Source: Actinostola sp. cb2023
Lineage: Eukaryota; Cnidaria; Anthozoa; Actiniaria; Actinostolidae
Reading direction: 5' to 3'
Length of the DNA stretch: 64,000 bases
Assembly (NCBI GenBank): GCA_033675265.1
Contig: JAUJYZ010001393.1
Coordinates: forward strand, 182,001 to 246,000
Below the pieces are notes generated by a model. That model was not told where the DNA came from. It worked only from the letters and a program-made list of their open reading frames with translations, and made no database searches. Position 1 is the first letter of the stretch. Every line of letters starts with the position of its first letter. Made by a program: the position numbers and the translations under genes. This document shows, in pieces, positions 21,294 to 33,400 of this stretch.

Positions 21294-24200
21294 ATGAGGA
21301 TCCATCATGATTCAACCAACGCCATTCTTGGGGTGTCATATGAAGACAGCCTAAGATGGAGAAAGAAAACAATGCATGCTCGCATTGGAATTGGGTTACT
21401 GACTGTGACATGTACAGCGCTTATTGTCGTTCTTCTCCTGATACTTGAACTTGGGCTCCATTGTCGCCAACATACAAACGTAACACCAAAACAATCTTTA
21501 GAAGACTCAGTTAAATTCCTTCTCTTCTCGGACTATCATTTTGATAACTTTTATGATGATGAAGTTGCTGCAAAACCTACAAATTGTCGAAAAATAGGTA
21601 ACTACAGTAACGCAAGTTATAAAGCTCCTTATGGAAGGCTGAATTGTGACTCACCTGCAGCTTTGGTAGATAGCATGTTAGGTGCTATAAAGAAAGTCGG
21701 TGGAGCCAGCTTTGTTTTGATGACAGGTAAGCACATAAACAATATCTAGAATAGTTCTGTTGAGGGCCTATATATGCTACGATATTTGCCTGAGGAAGCT
21801 TATTTATATAGGTGCTCCAATAAACAAATATGCTGTTTACAATGTAGATTAGGAGGTGCACATACTGGTATATAGTGCGAAGATGTGAATTTTATTTTCG
21901 AGTGGCAAAATAATATTTTAGCACGAGAAAATAAAATTCATATCTCCAAGCTGCCATGTAATATTTTCTTTTTATTAAATATATTTAAAAAATTCATGAA
22001 TAATTAATGACCAAAATACAATGAAAATCACAGTGTTTCTGGACTTTTGTTGAACGCTGTCTGGGTGCCTGGGAGAGTTCTGAGCATGCGCAGAGTCTTC
22101 AAGAAGACACTTAGTAAAATTTAGAGTTGGTTCTGAGCGAGGGTGTCAATGTAGGGCGATTGCATGGGTCACTGTAGAACTATAAAGTGTTTGTGGACTT
22201 TTGTCAAATGCTGTAGTTGGCTTAGAAGAGACTGGTCATCAAGTCTTCATGATTGATGGTTCTTATGCATGTAATTGTGATGTTTGTTCCCATTTTTTCA
22301 TATTCTCAGGAGATTTTTCTGCACACAATATGGATCTCCCGTATTTCACCAACATGACAACACCAGCACGTGTACTCAATAATATCCGTATATCTGCAAA
22401 CAAGACAAAAAGAGCATTTCCAAAAATTCCAATATTTCCCCTGCTTGGCAACAATGATCTCCCTGGGCATTATATCCTGCCTGTATCCAGTGACTGGTAT
22501 GTTAGTACACTGGCGTTATTTGCACCTTTAATCCTTTGCGATGGGTGTCCAGATGATGTGTCTAAACCAACAAGTCTTGATATTCTCAAGAAGACATACC
22601 TAGATGGAGGATACTACAGTGTTAACATGACCAATACAAGTTAGTGCCATAGTCATACTTTTGCATGCAGTTCCAAATATATACTTGTACATAGTGTCAT
22701 AGAAGGCTGGTGAATGATTTGCTTTATACTCAGTCATCGCAAACATGAGAAAATTTTAATTCAATTCTGGTGACTCATCTCTGGCAAATGTTTTGGCTGT
22801 TGCATTGCCTGAGCAAGTATGGCTTGCACCATGCCACAAAGCTACAAATTAAAGTTGCATCATTTGCCTGTGAAGCTGTGGCTTAACAAATAAGGTTAAT
22901 CCTCCTTTCAACTGAAGGGCTCCCTGCAAGAACAGCATAAATGTAATTTGAGTTTTGATCACAAGTCACTTACTCTGTTCTTGCAGGGAGCCCTTCAACT
23001 GCTGTGACATTAACTTGTCCAAAGGATGTCTCCACAACAGTGCAAAATGATGAATACATGTAGTTAGTATTCTACTTCTCCTAAAAGTGTCACTTCACAG
23101 TAAATACGTTGCATTGATTGATGCAATTAAAAATAAAAATAATGTTCGATCTGAGCTGTGCTCCGTGGTCAGACATGGGTTGTATAGTGACAGCATAGTG
23201 TGCCTTTATTATTATATGCCTTTGACTTGGCCACGTTGAGCTGCGTCCTTCATAAATGCAGCCGTCAGCTGCAAGGAAGGATGATTTAGCCTCCAAATTA
23301 TTAATATTCTTATTTTCCTTTGTGCACATTTGTTGTTTTTCTGTTAAACGTTTACCATTGTTTCGATAGATGGTCGCATGATGTTAGTAGTATTAAATAG
23401 CCTTTACTGGAATGGCTATGCAAGTTATCTTTCGTATGGGAACCCTGTGGTGCAGGCTGTTGCTAGGCGACAAATGACGTGGTTTGAAGAACAGTTGAAA
23501 CAAGCAAAACAGGAGGGACAAAAGGTCTTCATAGCAAGTCATATCCCACCAGGGTAAGAGATTGTTAGCCTTTTATTTCTAGTTGTGGCACAGGCAGCTC
23601 TTGCCATCCAATGCATTTTCCAAAAAAAATCTTAGAAAACGATCTATATTATTTTTAATCTCATTTCTCATGTGTCAGACATTATGCGCTGAAACTTCGC
23701 CCTTTTACTAATTTCGAGCTGCTCTTTTCATTTCTGGAGTTCATTTTGACACTGCTGTTCGATTTATGGGAGTTAGGGTCACGTGACCTCTTAGTGCAAG
23801 TCGCCTATTAAGTAGCCTCAGGGTGTATTATATCCACAATCACCGCTTGGAGAACAGCTCATACCTTTTAAAATCAACATGGCAGAAAACGACCCGGCAT
23901 TGCTGCCTCATTGTGACCCATCTTGTGTTGTAGAATTGACCCTTACGATGGAGCCAATTTCTGGATGAGTAACTACACCAAGATGTATGTGCAACTTGTA
24001 GCTGGTAAATACAAAGATGTCGTTGCAGGTAAGATGATATTAAATCCCAACCCCTCTCACCCTAGGAAGTCAATTTCCTCTGGGGAGGGGTGGGGGGAGT
24101 AGTAGCTGTCAACGTTATTGACTTTATAACGTTTTTCGCCAGGTCAGTTTTACGCTCACATACACAAAGATGACTTCCATCTACAAGTGCTGGACACTAG

Positions 24201-24912
24201 TGTCATGGCCACACAGACACCCACGGACAGTCAGCCAGCTATGAATAAATCACGGACACCCAGTCCGACGGAAAGTCCCTCGCCTGTCAACAAGTCATTT
24301 GTTCTTCTCATACCTTCTGTGTCGCCTATATATTCTAATAATCCATCTTTCCGTGTGGGATACATTGATGCAGAAAAACAGGCTTTACTGGATTATGACC
24401 AGTTTTACATGGATCTCGTCATGGCAACAGGTCAGTGGAATTTTGGTGCAGCGCGAACCCTAATTCTAACTTCGACCACCTCTCATTAGCGACCACTATA
24501 CATGACAACTATAGGGTGGTCGTTTACGAGAGGTGCGACTATAGATTTTGAAGATGCTAGGAGGGCTATTGTCTTCATTGCTGTCGTTATCGTCCACTGT
24601 TGCTCCCACTGAACAATTGCATTTTATTTCTATTGGACAGAATTCAACTCCACGCGATGGCAGCTTGCTTACAGATTCAGCGAGCGCTACCCATCATCAA
24701 ATCCATACATCGATGCAGAGCGAATCTACGAACTTAACCAAGGATTACTGAACACTACAAGTGATAAAACCTGGCTCAGTTACGTCTTTGCTCGTACATT
24801 GTACTATCAACCTTCACCGTATTCTAGATTTGCACTGTACTGTGCCATGAGATACGTGTTTGACCAAGACTACAAGGCATGCGTTCAAAGATACCCTGTT
24901 CCGGGGGGCTGA
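21294..24912 (+). CDS. Membrane-anchored acid sphingomyelinase-like phosphodiesterase, paralogue A (533 aa)
   Basis: Calcineurin-like metallophosphodiesterase of the ASM/SMPDL3 family, expected to cleave phosphodiester or pyrophosphate bonds outside the cell or in lysosomes. Exons: 21294-21726, 22310-22639, 23370-23553, 23934-24028, 24143-24430 and 24641-24912. They total 1602 bp with all phases closing. Residues 31-55 form a single hydrophobic segment after RWRKK, giving a type II anchor instead of the usual cleaved signal. Metal ligands visible: D80 and H82 (SDYHFD), D146 (GDFSAH), N192, H312 (SHIPPG), H353 and H355 (AHIH). H150 is also present. The GNH motif reads LGNNDLP, so the catalytic His (His319 of human ASM) is Asn193. 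The usual Gly of GHxH is Ala. Activity may thus be altered. The paralogue at 30444-34783 has the same exon phases. Confidence 0.92.
22910..23000. mobile_element. MITE with TTGAAGGGCTCCCTGCAAG ends
   Basis: The ends are GAAGGGCTCCCTGCAAGAAC and complement, around a 45-bp centre. It lies in intron 2 of phosphodiesterase A. Related copies lie at 49839-49981 and, rearranged, at 30880-31075. Confidence 0.8.
23597..23800. mobile_element. Dispersed repeat shared with the MTR4 insertion
   Basis: The segment from CTCTTGCCATCCAATGC through TGCGCTGAAACTTCGCCC to GACCTCTTAGT matches the right half of the element at 47576-47973 over about 180 bp. Here only one arm is present, in intron 3 of phosphodiesterase A. 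Confidence 0.7.
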
Positions 24913-24962
24913 GAGAACAATCCATGGATGTATAGTATATGAGTGTGATGATATACTGCTAA

Positions 24963-25091
24963 ACTCTACTAACGGCCACCACCCCACAACGGCCACCTCT
25001 CTGTAAAGGTCATGTTTTTTTTGGCCACCTCTACACAACGACCGCAAATTGTCGTCCCGAGGTGGCCGTTGTGGAGAGGTTGGACTGTACT
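24963..25091. mobile_element. Foldback element with CGGCCACC arms
   Basis: CTACTAACGGCCACC...CACCTCTCTG at the left is answered by GAGGTGGCCGTTGTGGAGAGG at the right. It starts about 50 bp after the stop codon of phosphodiesterase A. Similar gCGACCACC arms occur at 58262-58427 and in pieces at 24466-24545 and 26540-26565. Confidence 0.65.
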
Positions 25092-25526
25092 GCGTGAAAC
25101 TCTCGTTTGGCCCTGGACAAACGAATCACAAATCGCTGAAATTTAACTGCGTTGATCTCGGTGCGTATACAGTGTGCGGAATAGCCAACACGATTAAAGA
25201 GTTATAACTTCTGCGGCTGTGGTGCGCGCTGGTCGTACGCAATCTTTCCACAAAGTATACATAGCGATATTACGTATATGTACTTCTGCGATATACAGTT
25301 GAAGTTGTTAAATCACCGATTATGCCTTACAGTTGGCCTCAATTAACGTAAGATAGAGTAAGTTTAATTAATTACAAAGCAAGAGGATTACCAATCACCA
25401 CCACCAATATATCAGCATCGTTAGAACAAGTCTGTGTAGCTAAGCCTCTCTGAGTAGACTGCATGACTATCATCATTACCATCAGGGGAAGAGGCAAAAG
25501 CTGTTTTTCCTCCCCTTCCTTTTTCC

Positions 25527-25549
25527 CCCCCCCCCCCCCCCCCCCCCCC
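25527..25549. repeat. Poly-C tract
   Basis: A run of about 23 C within a CT-rich stretch (25500-25580). Confidence 0.9.
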
Positions 25550-25843
25550 TCCCCTTCCTTTTCCCCTCCCCTCTTCCCCCACAGTCCCTGGGTTTCCGAG
25601 GATGCATTACCACCAAAGATAAAGTACATACAGACAACTACAAAATTGTAGCATATAAGAATATTGTTATTCAATTTAATACCGTAAATACAAACATTTT
25701 TATATTTTTGTAACGCTTTCCCAGTGATTTGGTTATGTCAGTAGTATATCTCTATTTTTTTTATTGTGTCTAGATCTGGATCTATAAGTTTAATTCTATA
25801 TACGATCTATATACATGTATATACATGCAGGTTCTAGAGTATA

Positions 25844-25977
25844 CTATAGTGAGCGGAGAGGAACGGATCAGGGAGGAGTTAAAAACAACCAAAACAAACA
25901 GGGAGGAGGGAGAAAAATTACCTAAAAATTAGGGAGGGTGGATGTTTAAATGCCTGTTCCTCTCCGCTCTATAGTGT
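25844..25977. mobile_element. Foldback MITE with GTTCCTCTCCGCTC ends
   Basis: ACTATAGTGAGCGGAGAGGAAC and its near-complement bound a purine-rich centre with GGGAGGAGG words. Confidence 0.7.
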
Positions 25978-25983
25978 GTATAC

Positions 25984-26268
25984 TACACCTATTCCAAATA
26001 TCGTTGTCCGGGCCGAAAGCAAGAAGCTGACGACCGTAAGGGACTTTGGGAATCTCCTAATTAATTAATTTATCCGTGGTACTTGAGAAGTTATCCCTAC
26101 GAGCGTTGAATAGCAATCATTTGGAACTATTCGGCCATTTGAAAATGCATGTTGTTAAAATATCTACGGATGAATTTATGAATAAGGAGAAAGTCCCAAT
26201 GCCCTTTGCAGTCATCAGCTTCTTGCTTGTTGCTTTCGGCGCGGACAACGATTTTTGGAATAGGTGTA
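25984..26268. mobile_element. Foldback MITE of the ACGTTGTCG family
   Basis: The ends TACACCTATTCCAAATATCG and complement, with GTTGTC(C) and an AAGCAAGAAGCTGACGACC block, match the layout of 993-1246. The centre is unrelated to the other members. Confidence 0.65.
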
Positions 26269-27567
26269 TATATATGGGCGGACACCCCCTGCCTTTGAGT
26301 GTTACATATATCGAAAAGAATATTGCTTGGGCTGCCTGTGGCGCGACGAGTTTTAAATTACAGTTGAAATGACCACGCGCTGAAACAATATAAGCTCTTG
26401 TGATGGATTGTAACTTATCCTTAGACAAATTACCATCCCGAGCACGATACATCAGCTATTACTACAGTATTGTATTATAATGCGCACTTGCAATAAGAAG
26501 TTATTGAGTGTTGACTAATACGAATCAGCTAGACCGCTCGATCTGAGTGGTCGCTTACGAGAGCTTTTAAATACAGACTTTGAGTGACTAAAAAACATGG
26601 GAGGGGGGGGGGGGGGATACTTCGGGCTAAAAAGGGTAGGGATGACCGACGTCGGAAAGCCTAAAAAATACCCTAAAAATACCAATACCCTAAAAACTGC
26701 CTACCCTAAAAAAATACTTCGTAACCTGAAAAAAAACCTAAAAAATACCTACAAAAATAACTGACTACAGTAACTGTATCATCATTTATTATTGGCTTGG
26801 CAGCCGTGATTCGAGACTGACTTTTTTAGCATTCTATCGTGAGAGAACCCTAAAAAATACCAGTTTTCAGGAAAGAACCAGGACTTCGCTTTGACAACCC
26901 TAAAAAATACCATAATGACGATTTCAACCCCTAAAAATTACGACGGACATCCCTATCACTCGTATATAGGGAACCTGGGGCCCCCCCCCCCCCCCCCCCC
27001 CTCCCAACCGTGATGCCTCAGGGGTGAGTCGGCCTGACCTCCGAACGACCAAAGACTAGTCCAACAACTGTCGACCTACAACGGTGTAACCAATTCAACC
27101 CGGCGGCGAGAACGAACTAAAGTAAGTACGAAATCACTGCACTTTGTAGTAGCTCAGTTTTCCTACGCCGGCATTCGTATCCACACACACTAGCTGACAA
27201 TAGTAATCTGAGATAACGACTTCATAGAGACTACCCTGGGTTCCCGAGGAATGTTTTATCGAGAGGAGCGAAGTATATGAGAATGCAGCCTATGAATAGC
27301 GCCATTCTCTATAATGAGTTGGTGAAACTACTAAAATCTGCGTGCGTGTTTCTGTAATTAGATTAACATGCTTTATCACGAGAATTAACAATGCTGCTTA
27401 GAATTAAGGTCGAAAGTTCTGATATTTAATTTCAATTTGTCAAATATGGCATGTTGTTGTACTATGTAAATAATGACTTAGATAGTGTGTCTCTGTATAA
27501 ACATGTAAGATAGATTGCATCACGCACTTTTAAAATTTTTAAAATAATTATAATTTTTAATTTGACC

Positions 27568-27688
27568 AGTACCTCAATCCTCTCTTATCCTTCTTCGGAT
27601 TAGTCTCCACGGATGCACATTACTAATGTTAGTAATGTGCGTCCGTGGAGAGTAATCCGAGGAAGGATAAGAGAGGATTGAGGTATCA
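27568..27688. mobile_element. Near-perfect 120-bp palindrome
   Basis: The arm TACCTCAATCCTCTCTTATCC...GCACATTACTAA is repeated inverted after a very short centre. Probably a MITE reduced to its two ends. Confidence 0.75.
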
Positions 27689-28185
27689 GCATCTGTGACA
27701 AACTCCACTTCTGCTCAAATCGAAGAGTTGAGTAATTCAATTTTTAATTTAGTTTCTTTATTTATTTTTAATGATATCTGACAAGAAAGAGATCTCCCAT
27801 GCAGCTTAAATCACGCATGCATGGCCGGGTCCCCCATTGCTCAGAAGCTCTACATTCAAGGGTATTACATAGATGGCTGGAACTGAAACGGCGGAAAGCG
27901 GAAACTGAAATGACGGAAAAGTGGCAAAAAGCTGAAACCTTTCAATGATTAACTTACCAATGACGTCATAGCCCGCGACGGACGTAAGCCGTTTATTGAC
28001 GCTCGCGCCATGGGGTACTGATACGTCTCACGCAAAGAGAACGAAACACGCACAACTCTCTTTCAGCCATATCCGTTTCCGCCGTTTACCAAGACCTGCC
28101 CTAACATTCAAAGCGAATTTATAAAGCATTCAGAATCTACTAGAGACATTTTTATCCAGAAAGATCTATTTTGATATCTTTTGGC

Positions 28186-28495
28186 TTACCAATGGAGGTT
28201 TCGGTCCTTCAAGGATTTGTATATTGCAGCACAACGTAACTGCTCGAAGCTGCGTTCACTCTCCGGAGGGGGAGGGGGTACTCCCCTATATTGATGTAGA
28301 CGCTTTATTCGAAATACAATAGGTATTTTGAAATGGTAGATCCTGAGGTTAGCCCTATAATGTAGGATCCACCAGTAGGTCAGGCCACACACGCCGGGGA
28401 CTTCGTGCCCTACTCTTAGTCGAACTGGTGTGGGTTCTTTTACGTCCCTCCGGTGCAATCTGAATGGAGTGTGGAGATGTAAACTACAGTTTACA
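28186..28495 (-). mobile_element. SINE-like body, reverse orientation
   Basis: Read on the minus strand, it carries CTCCACACT followed by GGAGGGACGTAAAAGAACC. The same arrangement follows the tRNA-like head of the SINE at 51412-51715. No tRNA-like head is seen here, so it may be 5'-truncated or another subfamily. Confidence 0.5.
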
Positions 28496-28770
28496 TATAG
28501 CTGAAACAGTAGAGAGTTGGTTGTGGTACTGGTCTTTATTGAAAGCTCTGGGACTTGAGTTACATCGGTCTTTCTTTGTTAACTATGGTTTGTTGTTCTG
28601 AAGTCATCGGTCATAATAATAATAATAATTAATAAGTCTCAAGTCTCAAGTCATGGTTCAACTCTCAACTGAACTGAACTGAACCGAACACATGACTGAA
28701 GTGAAGTGAAGTGTGTCCTAGCTCTTTGTGTACTCTATTTATAATGGCAATACGTCAACATATGCTACTA

Positions 28771-29223
28771 TAGGCCTTTTCACGGATAGACCGGAAGTAG
28801 CCGAACGCAATGCATTGTGGACTATATTCGGCACAAACACAGCAATCTGAGCGCCATTTTGGATCGAAGAACTCCGGAAGAACATAAACAAACTCACTTT
28901 ATCATGCCTCGGTGTACGGTGATGGGCTGCAATAATGACACGAGATATCGAGAAAGGTTCGTTTTATTATTTTTCTTGGTTTCTTTGTGTATAACGGCAA
29001 TTTGAATAGCATAAAATGAAAATTATACGTGGTAGACCGTATAATGTAGTTACTAGAGATTACTATGTTTTACTAATGTTAGATGGGTCCGTTATGCCAC
29101 ATGTCAGGAGTATTTCGTGTCATTATTGCAGCCCATATGGCGCCTTGATTGTCGTGTTTGTGCCGAATCTAGACCAGAATGCACTCCGTTCAGCTACTTC
29201 CGGTCTATCCGTGAAAAGGTCTA
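28771..29223. mobile_element. Foldback element whose arms contain a THAP-like exon start
   Basis: The ends TAGGCCTTTTCACGGATAG and complement enclose two inverted arms. The left arm has an open frame from ATG 28904 reading MPRCTVMGCNNDTRYRER and then a possible donor (GTTCGT). CX4C after an N-terminal MPR is how THAP zinc fingers begin. The right arm repeats the GGGCTGCAATAATGACACG part inverted, with about 85 bp of the left arm missing. Flanks TGCTACTA and TGCTATAC share five of eight bases. A P-element-like origin is possible, as P transposases start with a THAP domain; this is inference. Confidence 0.5.
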
Positions 29224-29917
29224 TGCTATACGTCAGAATAATACATAACTAGGCGTACAAATGTTTGGAGGTAATCCTAAAAGTACAGTTTTATAAATAG
29301 TCTATTCAATACGATTTCTATGGCTATAGAAAGTATCGTGAATCTGGATAATAACAGAATACTGAAATCTGAGTATACTTCGATAGTTATCAAACTACAT
29401 GAGTTTGAAGACTCGAATTCTGTAACTTATTATCTTAGTAAACATGATACGTGTCTTTGTGCTTTGTACTCTACTGCGCAAGACATGAAAGCTGTTGTTG
29501 CTTGCAAACGCGTCAGCTGTGTTTATTCTTATTTGATTAGATTTGGTACTTGTGAATTACCTTAGAATATTGGACGCATGTGTTAATTGAGCTGTTGTTC
29601 GAAGACTTATTGGATTATTCAAGATACGACTTTTCATGTGTTACTATACTAACTAACTTGATTCTTGTGGATATTCTATATTCTAGATAATCTTAATTTC
29701 TTGTTGAAATATGAATTTGAGCTTCTCTACAGAGAGACGGGACCGCCATTTTACGTGGTCATCCGAGCTATACGGGTATGTGCGCGTGCCGCCCAATATT
29801 TTAGCCTAAAATTGCCGTTTCAGGTCTGGGAAAAAACACGCGTCGGCACACGGCACGGACACATGGCCGGCGCCCATGCAAACACATTTTTAGTGTAAAA
29901 TTTAAAACTGAAATATA

Positions 29918-30262
29918 AACCGAATGCAACAATGGCGGAATCAGTAAATATCATTTATTGTGTAGTTAGTAATATAGTACATCCATCGTTTCAAAAGAGA
30001 ATAATAACAAAAACAAACCTACAAAATTTTATTGAAATCACAAAGGTTTGTATGAAAGATTGACTTTTAGACTAACTAGCCTCGTTTCCATGCAATTGCT
30101 AGAATTCAAATGGTTATAACTTTACGGTGGTTTTATTTAAATTGATGGGCTTTTGGTGTATTACTAGACTATGTATGGTCTTGCGAAAAGTGATATTACA
30201 TTTCCTAAACTCGTAATTTTTCTCAGTTTATGCAAATTACTCCGCCATTATTGCATTCGGTC
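29918..30262. mobile_element. Foldback element with ACCGAATGCAACAATGGCGG ends
   Basis: ACCGAATGCAACAATGGCGG at the left is answered by CCGCCATTATTGCATTCGGT at the right. The centre is AT-rich and non-coding. It ends about 180 bp before the start of phosphodiesterase B. Confidence 0.7.
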
Positions 30263-30443
30263 TTTAAAGTACCTTTTTCTTTGTTGTCTGCTAACTAGCT
30301 CGCTTCTTGGTGGTTTCATCTTTCGATTCTTGGTAGAGACAAATTTTATTTATTTCCACCAGGAAATCGAAAGAAAAGTGACAATTAGGAAAATATCTAA
30401 TGTCTCTTTCTTTTATATAAAAAGGTTGGCTTTTCGAAGGTAG

Positions 30444-33400
30444 ATGAACTGCACGGACAAAGACATGCTCAGTGGATTCCAACTCAGTTCATCAAACGGC
30501 GAGGAGAGCAGAAAATATGTCAAAAAGGCGATGTGTGCCTGCATTATACTAGCCTTGCTGTCAATCGCATGTATTGCGTTAATCGTGGGACTTGTTGTTG
30601 CGCTTCATTGTCCAAGAAAAACGAACACCAAACCAAAACGCTCTGTCAAGTTTCTTCTCTTCTCGGACTATCACTTGGATAGTTTTTATGATGACAAAGT
30701 TGCTGCAAAGCCTACCGATTGTAGAAACGTGGGTAGCTACAGTAATGCAAGTTATAAAGCTCCTTATGGAAGGGTGAAGTGTGATCCGCCAGCAGCTTTG
30801 ATAGATAGCATGTTAACCGGCGCTGCTAAGACAGTTGAAGCAAACTTTGTCTTAATTCCAGGTTGGTGTTTCAAATGCTTGATAATTGAAGGGCTCCCTG
30901 CATGCAAGAACCGAGAGTATAAGTGACCTGTAATCGAAATTCAAATGCTTGATGTCAGTCGATTGATAATTGAAGGGCTCCCTAGCTGCAAGAACGGAAT
31001 AAGGAACTTGTAATCGAAATCGAAATTCTCCTCGAGATTCTTTGAATTTCAAAGGAGAATGGAGCCCTTCGATATTCTTTTGGTAAAATCTCAATATATA
31101 CTGATGATTACACATCTTCTTCCAATCTACAGGGGATTTTTCAGCACACGACATGAATAGCGCGTATTTCGCCAACATGACGTCAACTACACCAGAACGT
31201 GTACTCAACAATATCCGTATATCTGCGAGCAAAACAAAAAAAGCATTTCCAAAAATCCCAATATTTCCCATGCTTGGCAACAATGATCTCCCTGGGCATT
31301 ATACCCTGCCTGTATCCAGTGACTGGTATGTTAGTACACTGGCGTTATTTGCACCTTTAATCCTTTGCGATGGGTGTCCAGATGATGTGTCTAAACCAAC
31401 AAGTCTTGATGTTCTCAAGAAGACATACCTAGATGGAGGATACTACAGTGTTAACATGACCAATACAAGTTAGTGCCATAGTCATATCGTCTCTAGATTG
31501 CGACTGGGGGTCCCTTCTTTTCCTCCCCCTCCTCTCCTCCCCTACTTTCCCTCCGTTGGAAATGTTCAAAACCTTGGAGATTAAAATTTTATTTTTCACA
31601 AATTTCAAAGAATCCTGGCCAGAACGCGCTGGGTTTTCCCCAGAGTGTCGTCATGTATGTGTCTTCATTGTTTTAATATAGATGGACGGATGGTGTTAGT
31701 GGTCTTAAATACACTATACTGGAACACTAAAGCAAGTAAGGCATCACAAGGGAACCCGAAGTTCCAGGATGTGGCCAGGCGACAGATGACGTGGTTTGAA
31801 GAACAGTTGAAACAAGCAAAACAAAAGGAACAAAAAGTCTTCATTTCGAGCCATATCCCACCAGGGTAAGAGATATCTTATTTGATTAATTAGTTGTGTC
31901 AGAAGTTATTCTTGACCTGGCTCGAACAATGGAAGTCCTTCCTGGATGTGTTATGTCGACGGAGAGAGACTTAACAACTCCTGTGTCTGTTGAGCGCCAC
32001 TCAACCTAACATATTCCGAAATCTAGTGTCATCTCTCCACTAAAGCAATCTGATAACTTCTTGTAAGTTGGCGCCTACCTACGCTTGGCACCAAAAGTTA
32101 CTACTGTAGTCTTTCTCTCACGTGTTGTAGAATCGACCCTTATAATGGAGCAACTTTGTGGATGAGTAACTACACCAAAATGTATGTGCAACTTGTGGCT
32201 GGTAAATACAGAGATGTTGTTGCAGGTAGGATAGCAATTGCCATCTATGTTGTAAGAAAAGTAACCGCGCGGAATGTCAGCGGAACACGTCTTAGAGCAT
32301 GCGCAAAGAAAAAGCCATTTTGGTGCGATATCAGGAGAGTAGGACAAGTAGTTTCCTTCTCAAGCATGTTAAGGCTTGACCAGATTCATTACATTAGGAC
32401 CCCCCGCGTGGATTTCAGGTTTTCAATTGTAAGTCAGGAAATATGTAACGCTTTTTGATAAAATCTTTTGGGTTGAACTAAATGTATGTCCTTAATAAAT
32501 CATTATGCATAATTACACGATCACGTGATCAATGACGTCACAATAAGGGAAAAAATGACCAAAAAAACGCGCTGCTCATAGTTAGCTAGAAGCTGAAACT
32601 AGATATGGGAAATTGCTTGCCATAGGATGCGAATAAAGCCCACGTTTCGATTGGATGGTTTCAATAATTGGATAAGGCTATATTTAGATGGGTTTCTAGT
32701 CACGTGGCCTGTTTTAGGCAATATCGCCTTACCAAAAAAAATATGTCAACCAAATGAGACGGATTATTGTTAGAGACAATGATACAAATCAGGAGCCCAT
32801 GTTATTTATACGCCATTGAAACTCGTCAGCGCATTTCCAGAAAACCATTTTTGGCCATAATCTACAAAATCTGATCACGTGACATGACAATCCCAAAATA
32901 CACAGTTGAATATTCTTCCTTTTACTGAACTCTACCGATGGACCGAATTTTAAGAAATTCTACCAAGGTTTCAGTGAGAAAAGCTAAAAAATGAATTTGA
33001 CTAATATTTGGCCAAATGCCAAGCCTTAACATGCTTGAGAATTGTAAAGGCGGATTTACACGGTGCAACTTTGCCATGTTTACAACACGAGTTGTGTCAT
33101 CTAAATCAACCCTACCACTTACTTACGACTCCTAAGTCATGTTTTAAGCTAGTTGTATGCGATGGTTGTAGGCAAAAGTTGTACCGCTTAAATCGGCCTA
33201 AACCGCAGTCTCAGTTAGTTTTGTCACGCAGTGAATCGCCTGCTCATGTTTTCCCATCCATTCCCAACCACGTGCACAGGAAACCCATAAAAAGACGCGC
33301 GCACTCTACCACAGGAAACCCATAAAAAGACGCGCGCACTCTACCACAGGAAACCCATAAAAGAAGCGCGCACTCTACCACAGGAAACCCATAAAAAGAC

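Larger units (their letters stand above)
24913..30443. other. Intergenic spacer between the two phosphodiesterase paralogues
   Basis: No host gene is recognised. It is largely repeats: several foldback elements (listed), poly-C tracts, an interval at 26620-26950 with scattered CCCTAAAAAATACC words, and a SINE-like body at 28186-28495. The short frames at 29016-29898 have no family features. Confidence 0.6.

Noticed and set aside
26076..26452. Overlapping frames of about 100 residues on both strands
   Set aside because: They lie inside and beside a foldback MITE and show no family features.
26620..26950. CCCTAAA words suggesting an internal telomere repeat
   Set aside because: The words are CCCTAAAAAATACC with variable spacing, not (TTAGGG)n.
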